From contig NZ_BMIR01000012.1 of assembly GCF_014642655.1 (NCBI RefSeq), positions 1 through 32,937 of the forward strand: a DNA stretch of 32,937 bases, given 5' to 3'. The notes under the pieces are model-generated. The model worked only from the letters and a program-made list of their open reading frames with translations, was not told where the DNA came from and did not search any database. How positions within the stretch are numbered: position 1 is the stretch's first letter; every line of letters begins with the position of its first letter. Below, piece by piece: positions 1-8,621 of this stretch. The position numbers and the translations under genes were made by a program. This stretch comes from Pullulanibacillus camelliae (lineage in GTDB: Bacteria; Bacillota; Bacilli; Bacillales; Sporolactobacillaceae).

Positions 1-2
1 AC

Positions 3-56
3 ATACACCCGAAGATCATCCGCCAGGTACAAGAACAACGACTTCAAGCGGCATAA
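3..56 (+). CDS. possible C-terminal tail of a truncated transposase (window edge)
   Basis: The frame beginning at base 3 is open to a TAA at 54-56 and would encode a basic, Gln-rich tail ending QVQEQRLQAA. Such tails are common at the C-terminus of transposases, and the next gene downstream lacks an upstream ribosome binding site, as if a mobile element ended here. Only 17 codons are visible, so no family can be named and the call is weak. It may simply be non-coding. Confidence 0.22.
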   Translation: MHPKIIRQVQEQRLQAA

Positions 57-117
57 GCCTTGACGGAGTACTGATGGTTTTTGCGAACTTTACTTGACAC
101 TAACAGCTGAATTTGAT

Positions 118-996
118 ATGGATTCAAAAAGACTCGGAAAAGAAATAAAATATCTTCGAAAAGAGAAGGGAATAAATCAAAAAGAATTAGCTGAGGGAAT
201 ATGTACACAATCTGCCATTAGTCAGATTGAATCAGGTGAAATATTTCCAAGAATTGATACATTATATTATTTGGCAGCAAAATTAAGAGTCTCTATAGAT
301 TTTTTTTTATCAATTTTATTTCATGAAAAGCATAATTACATAAACAATACAAAAGCATACATCCAGATGCTTTCGAATAAAAAGCAATATGATGAATTAT
401 ATTTTTTTTCAAAAAATGAACTTAAAAATAATAAATTACACTCAGAATATCACCAATTTCTACTATGGCATTATTTTATGTCATCCTACTATTTAAAAAA
501 AATTAATTACTCTCAATGTATAAACGAACTAAAAAAGCTCATTACTTTAGCAAGTATTCATGAAAAATATGAGTTAATTGATTTGAAGATAATGAACGCT
601 ATAGCTAATCTACATGCTGAAAATGAGGATTACACTTCGAGTATAGAAATTCATAATAAGATAATATCAATGGAGGACATACCTGAAGAAGAGTTTTATA
701 AATTAAAAATAAAAGTTTTATATAATAAGTCAAAAACACTTTTTAAAATAGGAGATACTAAATTATCACTTAAATCCTGTGAAGATGCCTATAAAATTTC
801 CACAGAGAAAGAAAGTCTTTTTTTATTAGGACAAATTTTTTTTCAAAAAGGACAGTGCCTAGAAAAGTTCACAAATACAGACATTTCATTAATCAAAGAA
901 TGCTATAAAAATTCTTTGATATTTCTTGAAATTTTCAAAATGGACTACTACATAAATATTATTAAAAAAGAAAAACAACAATACCTTTGTTCATAG
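118..996 (+). CDS. PlcR/NprR-like XRE-family transcriptional regulator with TPR domain (RRNPP type)
   Basis: This 292-residue protein has an N-terminal XRE helix-turn-helix (about residues 5-60, with NQKELAEGICTQSAISQIES as the HTH core) followed by roughly 220 residues of helical, tetratricopeptide-like sequence. That architecture and length match PlcR and NprR, cytoplasmic regulators that bind an imported oligopeptide and then activate target genes. I chose ATG at 118 (MDSKRLGKEI) because it aligns with the PlcR N-terminus. A TTG at 94 is possible, but neither start has a visible Shine-Dalgarno, which suggests that the upstream region was replaced by a mobile element. The gene is far more AT-rich than the core genes, a sign of transfer. 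No exported peptide precursor follows it; an IS element does. The family is clear, but ligand and targets are unknown. Confidence 0.8.
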   Translation: MDSKRLGKEIKYLRKEKGINQKELAEGICTQSAISQIESGEIFPRIDTLYYLAAKLRVSIDFFLSILFHEKHNYINNTKAYIQMLSNKKQYDELYFFSKNELKNNKLHSEYHQFLLWHYFMSSYYLKKINYSQCINELKKLITLASIHEKYELIDLKIMNAIANLHAENEDYTSSIEIHNKIISMEDIPEEEFYKLKIKVLYNKSKTLFKIGDTKLSLKSCEDAYKISTEKESLFLLGQIFFQKGQCLEKFTNTDISLIKECYKNSLIFLEIFKMDYYINIIKKEKQQYLCS

Positions 997-1072
997 CAGA
1001 AAAAAATCAGTTAAAAGAGTCAATTTCATGAATCTAATCCCTTACAGGACAAGGCTTTCAGAATGTAAAAAA

Positions 1073-1084
1073 GGAGGTACCTCC
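1073..1084. repeat. perfect 12-bp palindrome GGAGGTACCTCC upstream of the transposase
   Basis: The 12 bases read the same on both strands and lie 60 bp before the transposase start. This may be part of the IS left end, an operator, or a leftover of the original flank. No T-run follows, so it is not a typical terminator. Confidence 0.5.
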
Positions 1085-1143
1085 CCAAATCTCGAAATAG
1101 TTAAGTACGACCAAAACTTTTTCAGATTGGAGGAACGCTCCCT

Positions 1144-2496
1144 ATGTCTATTATACGACAAGGAAGCCTGTTTGACCTGCAAGATTTATATGATTTAGAA
1201 CCTACCCAACGCTATGATGCTATTTTGTCCGAATTTGATACGGACTCAATCCTTCACAAGGTTAATAAAAAGTCTTGGTTAGGTGCACCCACTGAACTCA
1301 ATTATGCAGCGATGATCAACTCACTTCATATCCGTATCGTTGAACGTATCCCAACCGTTAAAGATCTGATCAAACGTTTAAAAGATGATTTTATTTTTAA
1401 ACTAAATTGCGGATTCCTTATTTCTGATCGTGTACCGTCAGAAGCCGCCTATTCAAGACTTATCACCAAGCTTGATGCTTCCATTGTTCTAGAAGAAGCC
1501 AATGAAACCGTGGTGAACCAAGCGATTTCTGAAGGATTCATTACGGATGATGCCGTTGCCCTTGATGCCACACACTTCGAAGCACGAGATCAAGCGCATC
1601 CAAAAGAGGAAAAGCCGGCAACCGTGCCCAAGAAGCGTGGTAGGAAGTCAAAAGCAGAACGGGAACAATGGCTCATTGACCAAGCTGAACAGGAAGCTAA
1701 TCTGCCCATTTTCGAGAAGAAAATTGAAGCTCAACTGGATGTGTCGCTCGACGAACTTCGGGCCACTCTCCCACAGAACCCGCAATGGGGTGTCAAGAAA
1801 AATAGTGAAGGTAAAAATGTCTTCTGGTACGGGTATAAAGCTCATTTAGCTGTCGGCACCCAATCCCAATACATTCTCCAATCCCTATTTTCTTCAGGGA
1901 ACTTGAATGATGGGAAAGCGGCCATTCCTTTATTAAAAGGGATAGCTGAGCGTTTACCACTCCCGTCTCTAAACTATGCCATGATGGATGCAGGTTACGA
2001 TTTTGAGCCTATCTATGCACAAAATCATCAAATAGGGCTCCAATCCGTCATTGCCTATAATAAGCGAAATGAGCCTGAGCCTATAGGATTTGACAAGCAT
2101 TTCGTTCCAACTTGTGTAAGAGAACATTCCTATCGTTACGACAGCTATGATGCTAAATACGAAACATTGAAATATACGCGGCCAAAGGAATGTGTGGAGT
2201 GTCCTTTAGCGCAGGACGATCTTTGTCAAAAGGTCTATAAAGTGAAAATCACCACAGACTTGAGGCGGTATACGGCACCTGCCCGTGGTTCAAAAGCTTG
2301 GAAGACCTTATTCAAGCAACGAACCGCTGTTGAACGAGTCAATGCTTATCTCAAAGAATATTTTCAGCTTAACAATGTTCGTTATCGGACAGGTAAACGT
2401 GCGAGAGTTCATTTTAATCTTGTGACGCTGGTTTATAATGCTTCAAAATTGGCTTGTGATCGTATCAATCAATTGTTAATTCAACAAGCAGCCTAA
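1144..2496 (+). mobile_element. insertion sequence with intact IS1182/IS5-type DDE transposase
   Basis: A 450-residue transposase begins at ATG 1144, ten bases after GGAGG. The catalytic DDE triad is visible: Asp in VALDATHFEARD (about residue 140), Asp in NYAMMDAGYD (about 281), and Glu in RTAVERVNAYLKEY (about 398). A basic KKRGRKSKAERE segment lies near residue 163 and a Cys-rich CVECPLAQDDLC motif near 355, both as in the IS1182-type branch of the IS5 superfamily. The length is full and no frameshift is present, so the element may be active. Clear terminal inverted repeats were not resolved by eye, so the coordinates cover only the gene. It lies between the PlcR-like regulator and the glnA terminator, which is left intact. 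Confidence 0.9.
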
Positions 2497-2697
2497 AACG
2501 TATTTCCGCAATTAAAGAAAAGCACATCATTTTTTTAAAACGAAAAACTGAAATTCTGCTTCTATGACTTTCTAATCAAAAGCAATTATGAAATTGATTC
2601 ATGTATGAGATCCTTGAATAATTTTTTCCGAAAATAAAATCGGGCAAATTTCGGGCAGTAGATGAATTCACTATTTTTAGAGTGCAATCGACCGATA

Positions 2698-2734
2698 ATA
2701 AAAAACCCTCAACACAAGGAGTGTCAAGGGTTTT
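2698..2734 (-). terminator. intrinsic terminator of glnRA
   Basis: On the minus strand the arms CCCTTGACAC and GTGTTGAGGG (with two G-U pairs) flank a TCCTT loop, and the stem is followed by TTTTTTATTA. It begins a few bases after the glnA stop codon, so it ends the glnR-glnA transcript and separates it from the IS element. Confidence 0.88.
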
Positions 2735-2739
2735 GGCTA

Positions 2740-4077
2740 TTAATAACTGTTAAGATACTGTTCTCTTTCCCAAGGGTGAACTTGTGTGCGGAACATATCC
2801 CATTCGATTTCTTTCGCTTCAAGGAAGTTTTGAAGGGCGTGCTTGCCAAGAGCGTCGGTCATGACTTTGTTTTCTTTCATGATGTCAAGCGCTTCTTTTA
2901 AGTTAGCTGGTAGGTCTGGAATGCCAGCGGCTTCTCTTTCTTCCTTATCCATGACATAGATGTTACGATCGACAGCAGGTGGCGGGGTCAATTGATTTTT
3001 AACGCCATCTAAGCCAGCTGCAAGCAATCCAGCCATTGCAAGATAGGGGTTAGCAGAGGGGTCAACGCTACGCACTTCAACACGTGTGCTTAAGCCACGT
3101 TTCGCAGGAATACGAATGAGCGGGCTACGGTTTTTCATCGACCACGCAACATAACATGGTGCTTCATACCCTGGAACAAGACGCTTATAAGAATTGACCG
3201 TTGGGTTAGTGAGAGCGGTAAAGGCTTGTGCATTCTTAAGAATACCAGCGATGAATTGCATGGCAGTTTCGCTAAGCTGAGTCCCTTCAACGTCTGGGTT
3301 AAAGAAAGCATTTTCACCGTCTTTAAACAAGGACATATTGGCATGCATACCGTTACCATTGACACCGAAAAGTGGCTTTGGCATGAAGGTTGCGTGCAAA
3401 CCATGCTGACGAGCGATGGTTTTTACAACAAGCTTAAAGGTTTGAATATTATCACAGGTTGTAACAGCATCAGCATATTTGAAGTCAATCTCGTGCTGAC
3501 CAGGCGCAACCTCGTGGTGAGAAGCCTCTACTTCAAAGCCCATGTCTTCAAGCTCTAATACGATGTCGCGACGACAATTTTCGCCTAAATCGGTTGGGGC
3601 TAAGTCAAAATAGCCGCCCTTATCATTCAGTTCAAGCGTTGGCTCGCCTTTTTCATCAAGCTTAAATAAGAAGAATTCTGGCTCAGGTCCGATGTTAAAA
3701 TCAGTGAAGCCTAGCTTATGCATTTCTTCTAGCTGACGCTTGAGAATGTATCGAGGATCTCCCTCGAATGGCGTGCGGTCTGGGTTGTAAATATCACAGA
3801 TCATCCGCGCAACTTTACCTTTTTCAGAAGTCCAAGGGAAAACCACCCATGTATTTATATCTGGATAAAGCAACATATCCGATTCTTCAATACGGACAAA
3901 GCCTTCGATCGAGGAACCATCAAACATGATTTCGTTATCCAGTGCTTTCGGTAATTCATCAACAGGGATTTCCACGTTTTTGATAATGCCGAGAAGATCA
4001 GTGAACTGCAAGCGAATAAATTTTACATTTTGTTCTTTTGCTAAGCGAAGAATGTCGTCTTTTGAGTAGTTACCCAT
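2740..4077 (-). CDS. glnA: glutamine synthetase, type I-alpha
   Basis: Catalyses ATP-dependent condensation of glutamate and ammonium to glutamine in the cytoplasm. The 445-residue product aligns nearly end to end with B. subtilis GlnA (444 aa). It has the beta-grasp N-domain, [11 protein letters not shown] with the Arg62 linked to feedback inhibition in the I-alpha class, the [14 protein letters not shown] and GPEPEFFLF active-site segments, [12 protein letters not shown], and the C-terminus [15 protein letters not shown] 4077 (MGNYSKDD) is chosen because GGAGGAG lies seven bases upstream. An in-frame start 15 bases earlier would place the Shine-Dalgarno inside the gene. It follows glnR by 33 bp. 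In B. subtilis, feedback-inhibited GlnA acts as the nitrogen signal to GlnR and TnrA, and the conserved features suggest the same here. Confidence 0.98.
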   Translation of the reverse strand: MGNYSKDDILRLAKEQNVKFIRLQFTDLLGIIKNVEIPVDELPKALDNEIMFDGSSIEGFVRIEESDMLLYPDINTWVVFPWTSEKGKVARMICDIYNPDRTPFEGDPRYILKRQLEEMHKLGFTDFNIGPEPEFFLFKLDEKGEPTLELNDKGGYFDLAPTDLGENCRRDIVLELEDMGFEVEASHHEVAPGQHEIDFKYADAVTTCDNIQTFKLVVKTIARQHGLHATFMPKPLFGVNGNGMHANMSLFKDGENAFFNPDVEGTQLSETAMQFIAGILKNAQAFTALTNPTVNSYKRLVPGYEAPCYVAWSMKNRSPLIRIPAKRGLSTRVEVRSVDPSANPYLAMAGLLAAGLDGVKNQLTPPPAVDRNIYVMDKEEREAAGIPDLPANLKEALDIMKENKVMTDALGKHALQNFLEAKEIEWDMFRTQVHPWEREQYLNSY

Positions 4078-4110
4078 CTTTTCTCCTCCCAATCTCGTAA
4101 AAAAATTCTA

Positions 4111-4530
4111 TCAGTGAAAAAATCGCGATAGTTCCCCTTGGATAATAGAGGTCTTCCCGTGTTTCCCCGCATCGAACAAGCCTTGCTTCAACAATTTTCT
4201 AAGCTCATCATCTGAGAGATCCGGCTTTCTATATTCCGTTTCGGGACTTTGTGTGTCAGACACAGAAGCACTCGTCAACTCTTCTTGTTGTTTCATTCCA
4301 AGAACATGTTGGATACCAGCGAGGTTCACACCTTTATCGAGCAAGGCTTTGATTTCTAATAATCTTTCAACATCGTTAAAAGAAAATAATCGCCGATTCC
4401 CTTTGGAGCGTTCTGGTGTCACAAGATGATGTTCTTCATAATAACGGATTTGTCGTGCTGATAGTCCAGTTAATTCCCCTACAATGCTCATTGAAAATAG
4501 CGGCATATTTCGACGAATACGGTCATCCAC
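4111..4530 (-). CDS. glnR: MerR-family nitrogen repressor GlnR
   Basis: Represses glnRA and other nitrogen genes when glutamine is plentiful. The 139-residue protein has an N-terminal MerR winged helix (about residues 12-80) with LSARQIRYYEEHHLV, GNRRLFSFNDVERLLEIK and a Gly-Val-Asn-Leu-Ala-Gly-Ile turn. Its C-terminus, DLSDDELRKLLKQGL then GELSRFFH, matches the tail of B. subtilis GlnR that senses feedback-inhibited glutamine synthetase. The start is GTG 4530 because AAGGAGGAA lies just upstream; an upstream in-frame TTG would sit within the Shine-Dalgarno. First gene of the glnRA operon; a GlnR/TnrA box overlaps its promoter region. Confidence 0.96.
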   Translation of the reverse strand: MDDRIRRNMPLFSMSIVGELTGLSARQIRYYEEHHLVTPERSKGNRRLFSFNDVERLLEIKALLDKGVNLAGIQHVLGMKQQEELTSASVSDTQSPETEYRKPDLSDDELRKLLKQGLFDAGKHGKTSIIQGELSRFFH

Positions 4531-4560
4531 ACAAATTCCTCCTTCCAAGTTTCTAGTTCA

Positions 4561-4589
4561 ATTATAGTAAAGTGACTTTTTCCTGTCAA
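4561..4589 (-). promoter_or_regulatory. sigma-A promoter of glnRA
   Basis: On the minus strand an exact -35 TTGACA (4584-4589) and an exact -10 TATAAT (4561-4566) are separated by 17 bases, and the glnR Shine-Dalgarno begins about 20 bases downstream. The GlnR box sits four bases upstream of the -35. Confidence 0.9.
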
Positions 4590-4593
4590 CAGA

Positions 4594-4610
4594 TGTTAAG
4601 TTTTTTAACA
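4594..4610 (-). promoter_or_regulatory. GlnR/TnrA box
   Basis: TGTTAAAAAACTTAACA on the minus strand fits the TGTNA-N7-TNACA consensus of GlnR and TnrA at every fixed position. Its place directly upstream of the -35 matches glnRAo1 of B. subtilis, so autorepression by GlnR is expected. A second, overlapping site as in B. subtilis is only poorly matched here. Confidence 0.9.
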
Positions 4611-4689
4611 CAAAAATTTTTTGAAAATTAATGAAGGTAAAAAAGTTGTAGAATCATCCTTAAAATTTAAGAAAAACCGGGCAAGAGTC

Positions 4690-4980
4690 CTATCCTTACC
4701 TAAGCATAGGCATCCTATTCGTAAGATGCCTTATTGCCAAATCGAGCGGATTAGAGCGCAAGTCATCCATTACAACATGAGTTGAGGCCATTAAAGATGA
4801 TCGGCTACAACCGGCACATCCAGTGGCAATGTCAAAGCTATCACATTCATACCACCTCAAAAAGTAAAGAACATTTTTCGGGGATCCCGATTGTGCATCG
4901 GAGAAAGCGAACTGCCTGGAGTGGAAACGTGCACCGTCGGGATGACCAGAAATTTCATACTTTTGTATGAAAACAAACGT
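4690..4980 (+). repeat. degenerate intergenic repeat, copy A
   Basis: The 4611-5243 stretch holds no convincing gene. Within it, GGAGTGGAAACGTGCAC and the following GATGACCAGAAATTT match copy B near 18905-18950. GATCGGCT... CACCTCAAAAAGTAAAGAACATTTTTCG matches copy C near 23739-23820 with substitutions. Two small hairpins are visible: AGGCATC/GATGCCT (4708-4731) and TTTCATAC/GTATGAAA (4953-4972). The copy is eroded and its ends are uncertain. The remainder to 5243 shows nothing I recognise. Confidence 0.6.
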
Positions 4981-5243
4981 ATTTCTTCTAGTAGAGCCTA
5001 TATCGTCTGGTCAATACCGAACGAAGACATACACTCTTATCAAAAGGTTCATGGTAGAGGGTGCAACGCGCATGCGAAGCGGACGGTGATTTCTGATTTT
5101 TCAAAAAACTCTACACCTTCAAAAGGCATAGCGTTTAATGCTTATATTTTTACTCCTTTATTCAGCATGTCATCCTAAGGAGAGGCTGTACACCAGCACT
5201 ATCCTACATAAAGAGTGCATGTGAAAAGTAAGCTATCTCTACA

Positions 5244-5585
5244 TTAGTTGCCAGCAGGTAGGAGAATTAGCTTGCCATGGGCATGCCCACTTTCACTGAT
5301 GTCGAGTGCTGTGCGCCATTCATTAAGCGTGAAAGTCTGGGCAACCGGGATAGTGAACTTGCCATCAGCAGTGTATTGAGCGAACTCGCCAAGAACAGCA
5401 TAGTTCTGGGTCTGATCCATGGAGAACTCAGTGAAGGTGGTGCGCACGCCAAATTCAGCAGCTGCGTCGAAGTCACTAATGGTTAGGACACGGCGGGGAT
5501 CATCAGCGGCGATCTGGATAAGAGCAGGTAATACTCCACTCGGTGGAGCTGTATCTAAAACCAGGTCAACCGGGATTTCCGGCCA
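5244..5585 (-). pseudogene. C-terminal remnant of an MDR-family NADPH-dependent oxidoreductase (quinone reductase/zinc-type ADH superfamily)
   Basis: The minus-strand frame is open from about 5591 to a TAA at 5244. It reads as the last third of a medium-chain dehydrogenase/reductase: VDLVLDTAPPSGVL (end of the Rossmann fold), RRVLTISDFDAAAEFGV, and the typical C-terminus FTLNEWRTALDISESG then GKLILLPAGN. No start codon, nucleotide-binding Gly motif or catalytic domain is present, and the frame is blocked by a TGA at 5592-5594, so about two thirds of the gene is lost. Its sequence is GC-richer than the flanks, which suggests acquisition by transfer. It points away from the adjacent MerR remnant. 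Confidence 0.75.
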
Positions 5586-5830
5586 GTTCGATCAAGAGGC
5601 TGCAGAGCGTTGGTTTTTCTCTAGGCGAACTGACGGAACTCTTTCAAGAATACGCTGTGAATAACCTTACAGTTTCAAAAGGAATTGAACTCGTTGAACG
5701 TTTTCGTGAAAAAATACATGAGATCGAAAAGAAACAGATCGAATTAGAGGAGATCCGCAGAGTCCTTGATAAAATGTTGGCGGCTAAAATTTCATTGCTT
5801 AACAAACTTGAGGATGGAAGCAACTTTTGA
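5585..5830 (+). pseudogene. C-terminal remnant of a MerR-family transcriptional regulator
   Basis: From about 5588 the plus-strand frame reads SSIKRLQSVGFSLGELTELF, the typical end of the MerR winged helix. A dimerisation coiled coil follows (GIELVERFREKIHEIEKKQI to AAKISLLNKLE), ending at TGA 5828-5830. The first 40 or so residues with the recognition helix are missing. A continuous frame runs upstream to an ATG at 5543, but that part is the antisense of the oxidoreductase remnant and not MerR-like. Regulators of this type are often divergent from an oxidoreductase gene, exactly as arranged here. The gene is almost certainly non-functional. Confidence 0.75.
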
Positions 5831-5919
5831 TAACAAATCGATATAAGATATGTCACAGTGTATTCTCAGAAGAGCCTAAGGATTTGGTTATGTGGATTTA
5901 TATACATTCAAATATTAGA

Positions 5920-5960
5920 AAATAAAATTGCCTCCAGCACAGACAACTTCTGTGTTGGAG
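5920..5960 (-). terminator. intrinsic terminator of ynbB
   Basis: On the minus strand CTCCAACACAGA and TCTGTGCTGGAG pair with one mismatch around an AGTTG loop, followed by GCAATTTTATTTT. It lies 38 bp after the ynbB stop and ends the hflX-ynbB transcript. Confidence 0.8.
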
Positions 5961-5997
5961 ACACATTTATACTAAAGGAACTAGCATTTTTTCATAT

Positions 5998-7275
5998 TTA
6001 CTGGGCCTGTCCAACTGGAAGCATCCCTTTTTCCATCAGTGTATCGATAGCAAATAAAATCGCATACTTGACATGAGCAAAGGTTAAGCCCCCCTGAACA
6101 AAAACCGTATAAGGCTCCCTTAATGGACCATCAGCAGAAAGCTCAATACTGGCCCCTTGGACAAATGTTCCCGCCGCCATGATAACAGGATCATCGTAGC
6201 CAGGCATCGGACTTGGCACCGGCTTAACATGAGCATTAATCGGCGAGCATTGCTGGATGGCTTGACAAAAAGCCACCATGCGTTCGGGATCATGAAAGGT
6301 CACCGATTGCACAAGGTCTGTACGTTCTTCATGCCATAAAGGCTGCGCCATCATCCCGACAGCTTCCATGCTGGCTGCAGTGAACAGCGCACCTTTTAAA
6401 GCTTCAGCAGTGACATGTGGCGCTAGGAATAGGCCTTGATACATTTCCGGCAGCATCCCAAGCGTGGGACCAACTTCCTTGCCCAGTCCTGGCGCAGTCA
6501 AGCGTTCCGCACAATGCGCGACAAGGTCTTGATTGCCAACAATATAGCCGCCCACTCTCGCTAGACCTGCTCCGGGATTTTTAATAAGTGAACCCGCCAT
6601 TAAATCAGCTCCCACATGGCAAGGCTCCAGCGTCTCAACAAATTCACCATAGCAATTATCCACAAAAACGATGATATCTGGGTGCTGCGCTTTAATGCGT
6701 GTAATCGCGCTCTGAATCGAGCGGATAGAGAGAGAAGGACGGTCACCATACCCTCGTGACCGCTGAATGGCCACCATTTTTACTTTAGGGGTGATGCGGC
6801 GACAGACTTCTTCCACATTAATCGTCCCCTTGTCCAATGCTACAATTCCGCAATCAATATTAAAATCTTTTAGAGAGCCATGCCCCCCTGCCCTCAAGCC
6901 GATGACACTCTCTAAGGTGTCATAAGGCTTGCCTGTTATGTATAGCAGCTCATCTCCAGGACGCAGCACACCGAATAAAGCCACGGTAATGGCATGCGTG
7001 CCGGAAATTAATTGAGGCCGGACGAGGCCGGCCTCTGCTCCAAACACCTCTGCGTACACCGCTTCTAAAGCTTCTCTTCCGAAATCATCATAGCCATAGC
7101 CTGTGGTACCTTGGAGGTGAGCATCACTGATTTGCTGATGGCGAAAGCTGTTCAGCACTCGCCACTGGTTCTGTTCAGCGCGTTGATCAATCACCTGTAG
7201 CTGACTTGATAATTTTTCCATTGCTTGTTTCTCTAATGCCATTAATTGTTCTGAATGATGAAACGTGTCAAACAT
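5998..7275 (-). CDS. ynbB: YnbB-type PLP-dependent methionine gamma-lyase-like protein
   Basis: A 425-residue fold-type I PLP enzyme of the 'methionine gamma-lyase family/aluminium resistance protein' group found beside hflX and glnR in Bacillales. Visible motifs are TTGYGYDDFGREALE near the N-terminus, RPQLISGTHAITVALFG in the cofactor-binding region, VFVDNCYGEFVE (the Asp that contacts the pyridine nitrogen), and GSLIKNPGAGLARVGGY with the expected Schiff-base Lys. The substrate of this family has not been firmly assigned, so 'methionine gamma-lyase' is a family label. Start ATG 7275 has AGGAAGATC upstream; the gene overlaps the end of hflX by eight bases, implying translational coupling. 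Confidence 0.92.
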   Translation of the reverse strand: MFDTFHHSEQLMALEKQAMEKLSSQLQVIDQRAEQNQWRVLNSFRHQQISDAHLQGTTGYGYDDFGREALEAVYAEVFGAEAGLVRPQLISGTHAITVALFGVLRPGDELLYITGKPYDTLESVIGLRAGGHGSLKDFNIDCGIVALDKGTINVEEVCRRITPKVKMVAIQRSRGYGDRPSLSIRSIQSAITRIKAQHPDIIVFVDNCYGEFVETLEPCHVGADLMAGSLIKNPGAGLARVGGYIVGNQDLVAHCAERLTAPGLGKEVGPTLGMLPEMYQGLFLAPHVTAEALKGALFTAASMEAVGMMAQPLWHEERTDLVQSVTFHDPERMVAFCQAIQQCSPINAHVKPVPSPMPGYDDPVIMAAGTFVQGASIELSADGPLREPYTVFVQGGLTFAHVKYAILFAIDTLMEKGMLPVGQAQ

Positions 7276-8533
7276 GATCTTCCTCTTTCCCTTCTACATG
7301 CTGGAGCGCTAATTGTTGGTACAGTGGGGACTGTCGCCACACAAAGCCATCATACTGATGCGCTTCCTTCTCATCATCCCAGTGATGTTCTGTCACAATC
7401 GTCTCCGTGCGGAGGCGTGCAATTAAACCACCATCGCCCGCTTCTACTGTTGCCCGATATGGTGCGGATTGTTCAATGATTTTATCTTGAATATACTGTT
7501 TGATGCGCGCTAAGTCGACTGCATCAAAAGCTGATATAAACAAGCCATCCTTAGGTAGGGTGAACGCCTTTGGATTCGCAATAGCATCCCTCTTATTGAA
7601 GAGCACAATCGTTGGGATTTGCTCTGCGCCAAGTTCATTTAAAAGCTTTTCTACAGTCTTGATGTGATTTGGGTGATCAGGATGAGACGCATCCACAACA
7701 TGGAGGAGTAAATCCGCCTCCTGTACTTCTTCCAGCGTTGAGCGAAAGGCTGCCACAAGCTCTGTTGGGAGATCCTGAATAAAACCAACTGTATCTGTCA
7801 TTAATGCATTTAAACCATCAGGGCAGCGAAACCGTCTTGTTAAAGGATCCAGCGTGGCAAACAATTTATTTTCTTGCAGCGTGTCAGCGTCTGTCAATTG
7901 ATTAAATAAAGTCGATTTACCAGCATTCGTATAACCGACTAAGGCGATTTTAAAGGTTTGATTTTTCCTGCGACGGCTGCGATATTGCGCGCGATGTCTC
8001 ACGACTACACCGAGCTGTTTTTTGATCTCGCCGATACGGCGCCGAATATGACGGCGGTCTGTTTCCAGCTGCGTTTCGCCAGGACCACGCGTCCCGATCC
8101 CCCCACCTAGACGCGAAAGGGAAAGCCCAAGCCCCGTAAGCCTCGGCAATAAATAATTCAACTGTGCCAATTCCACTTGAAGGCGGCCCTCTCTAGAACG
8201 CGCCCGTCCTGCAAAGATATCAAGAATAAGCTGCGTGCGATCAAGCACTTTGACTTCTAAAGCTGTGGCAAGATTCGTTTGCTGACTCGGTGATAGTTCA
8301 TCATTAAAAATCACTGTATCCACGTCAAGCTCCTGACAAAGCTGTTTCAGTTCTTCCACTTTACCAGAGCCAATGAAGGTCGCAGCATCTACTCTCTGCC
8401 TTGCTTGTGTTAATGTCGCCTTAACACTGCCACCTGCGGTTTTTGTCAGGCTTTCTAATTCCTCCATTGAATAAGAAAAGGCCTCATCTGAAAGCGCAGG
8501 GTCGCGGCGTCCGGCAAGAATGACCTCTTCCAT
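7268..8533 (-). CDS. hflX: ribosome-associated GTPase HflX
   Basis: HflX binds the 50S subunit and helps split stalled or stress-damaged ribosomes. The 421-residue protein has the N-terminal HflX domain (SMEELESLTKTAGGSV, DTVIFNDELSPSQQTNL), the glycine-rich linker LSRLGGGIGTRGPGETQLE, and a G domain from about residue 197. The G domain shows ALVGYTNAGKSTLFNQL (G1), TDTVGFIQDLP (G3), LFNKRD (G4) and ISAFDA (G5). Length is normal. Start ATG 8533 is preceded by AGGAG at 11 bases. It is transcribed with ynbB, whose start lies within its 3' end; spoVK lies 88 bp upstream. Confidence 0.97.
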   Translation of the reverse strand: MEEVILAGRRDPALSDEAFSYSMEELESLTKTAGGSVKATLTQARQRVDAATFIGSGKVEELKQLCQELDVDTVIFNDELSPSQQTNLATALEVKVLDRTQLILDIFAGRARSREGRLQVELAQLNYLLPRLTGLGLSLSRLGGGIGTRGPGETQLETDRRHIRRRIGEIKKQLGVVVRHRAQYRSRRRKNQTFKIALVGYTNAGKSTLFNQLTDADTLQENKLFATLDPLTRRFRCPDGLNALMTDTVGFIQDLPTELVAAFRSTLEEVQEADLLLHVVDASHPDHPNHIKTVEKLLNELGAEQIPTIVLFNKRDAIANPKAFTLPKDGLFISAFDAVDLARIKQYIQDKIIEQSAPYRATVEAGDGGLIARLRTETIVTEHHWDDEKEAHQYDGFVWRQSPLYQQLALQHVEGKEEDHV

Positions 8534-8621
8534 TCTCTATCCGTCTCCTACCTTTATGAATGTGTCGATTGAATCGAATGATAGTGCTACATTGAGATAT
8601 CGTCTATAATTAAGTCATGCC

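Noticed and set aside
4782-5178. Open frames of 60-95 codons in the 4.8-5.2 kb gap
   Set aside because: They lie in the degenerate repeat, lack ribosome sites and read as low-quality, Arg/His-rich sequence; similar frames occur in the other repeat copies.
5543-5830. A seemingly complete 95-codon gene starting at ATG 5543
   Set aside because: Its first 14 or so codons are antisense to the oxidoreductase remnant; only the part after about 5588 is MerR-like, so it is a scar-created frame.
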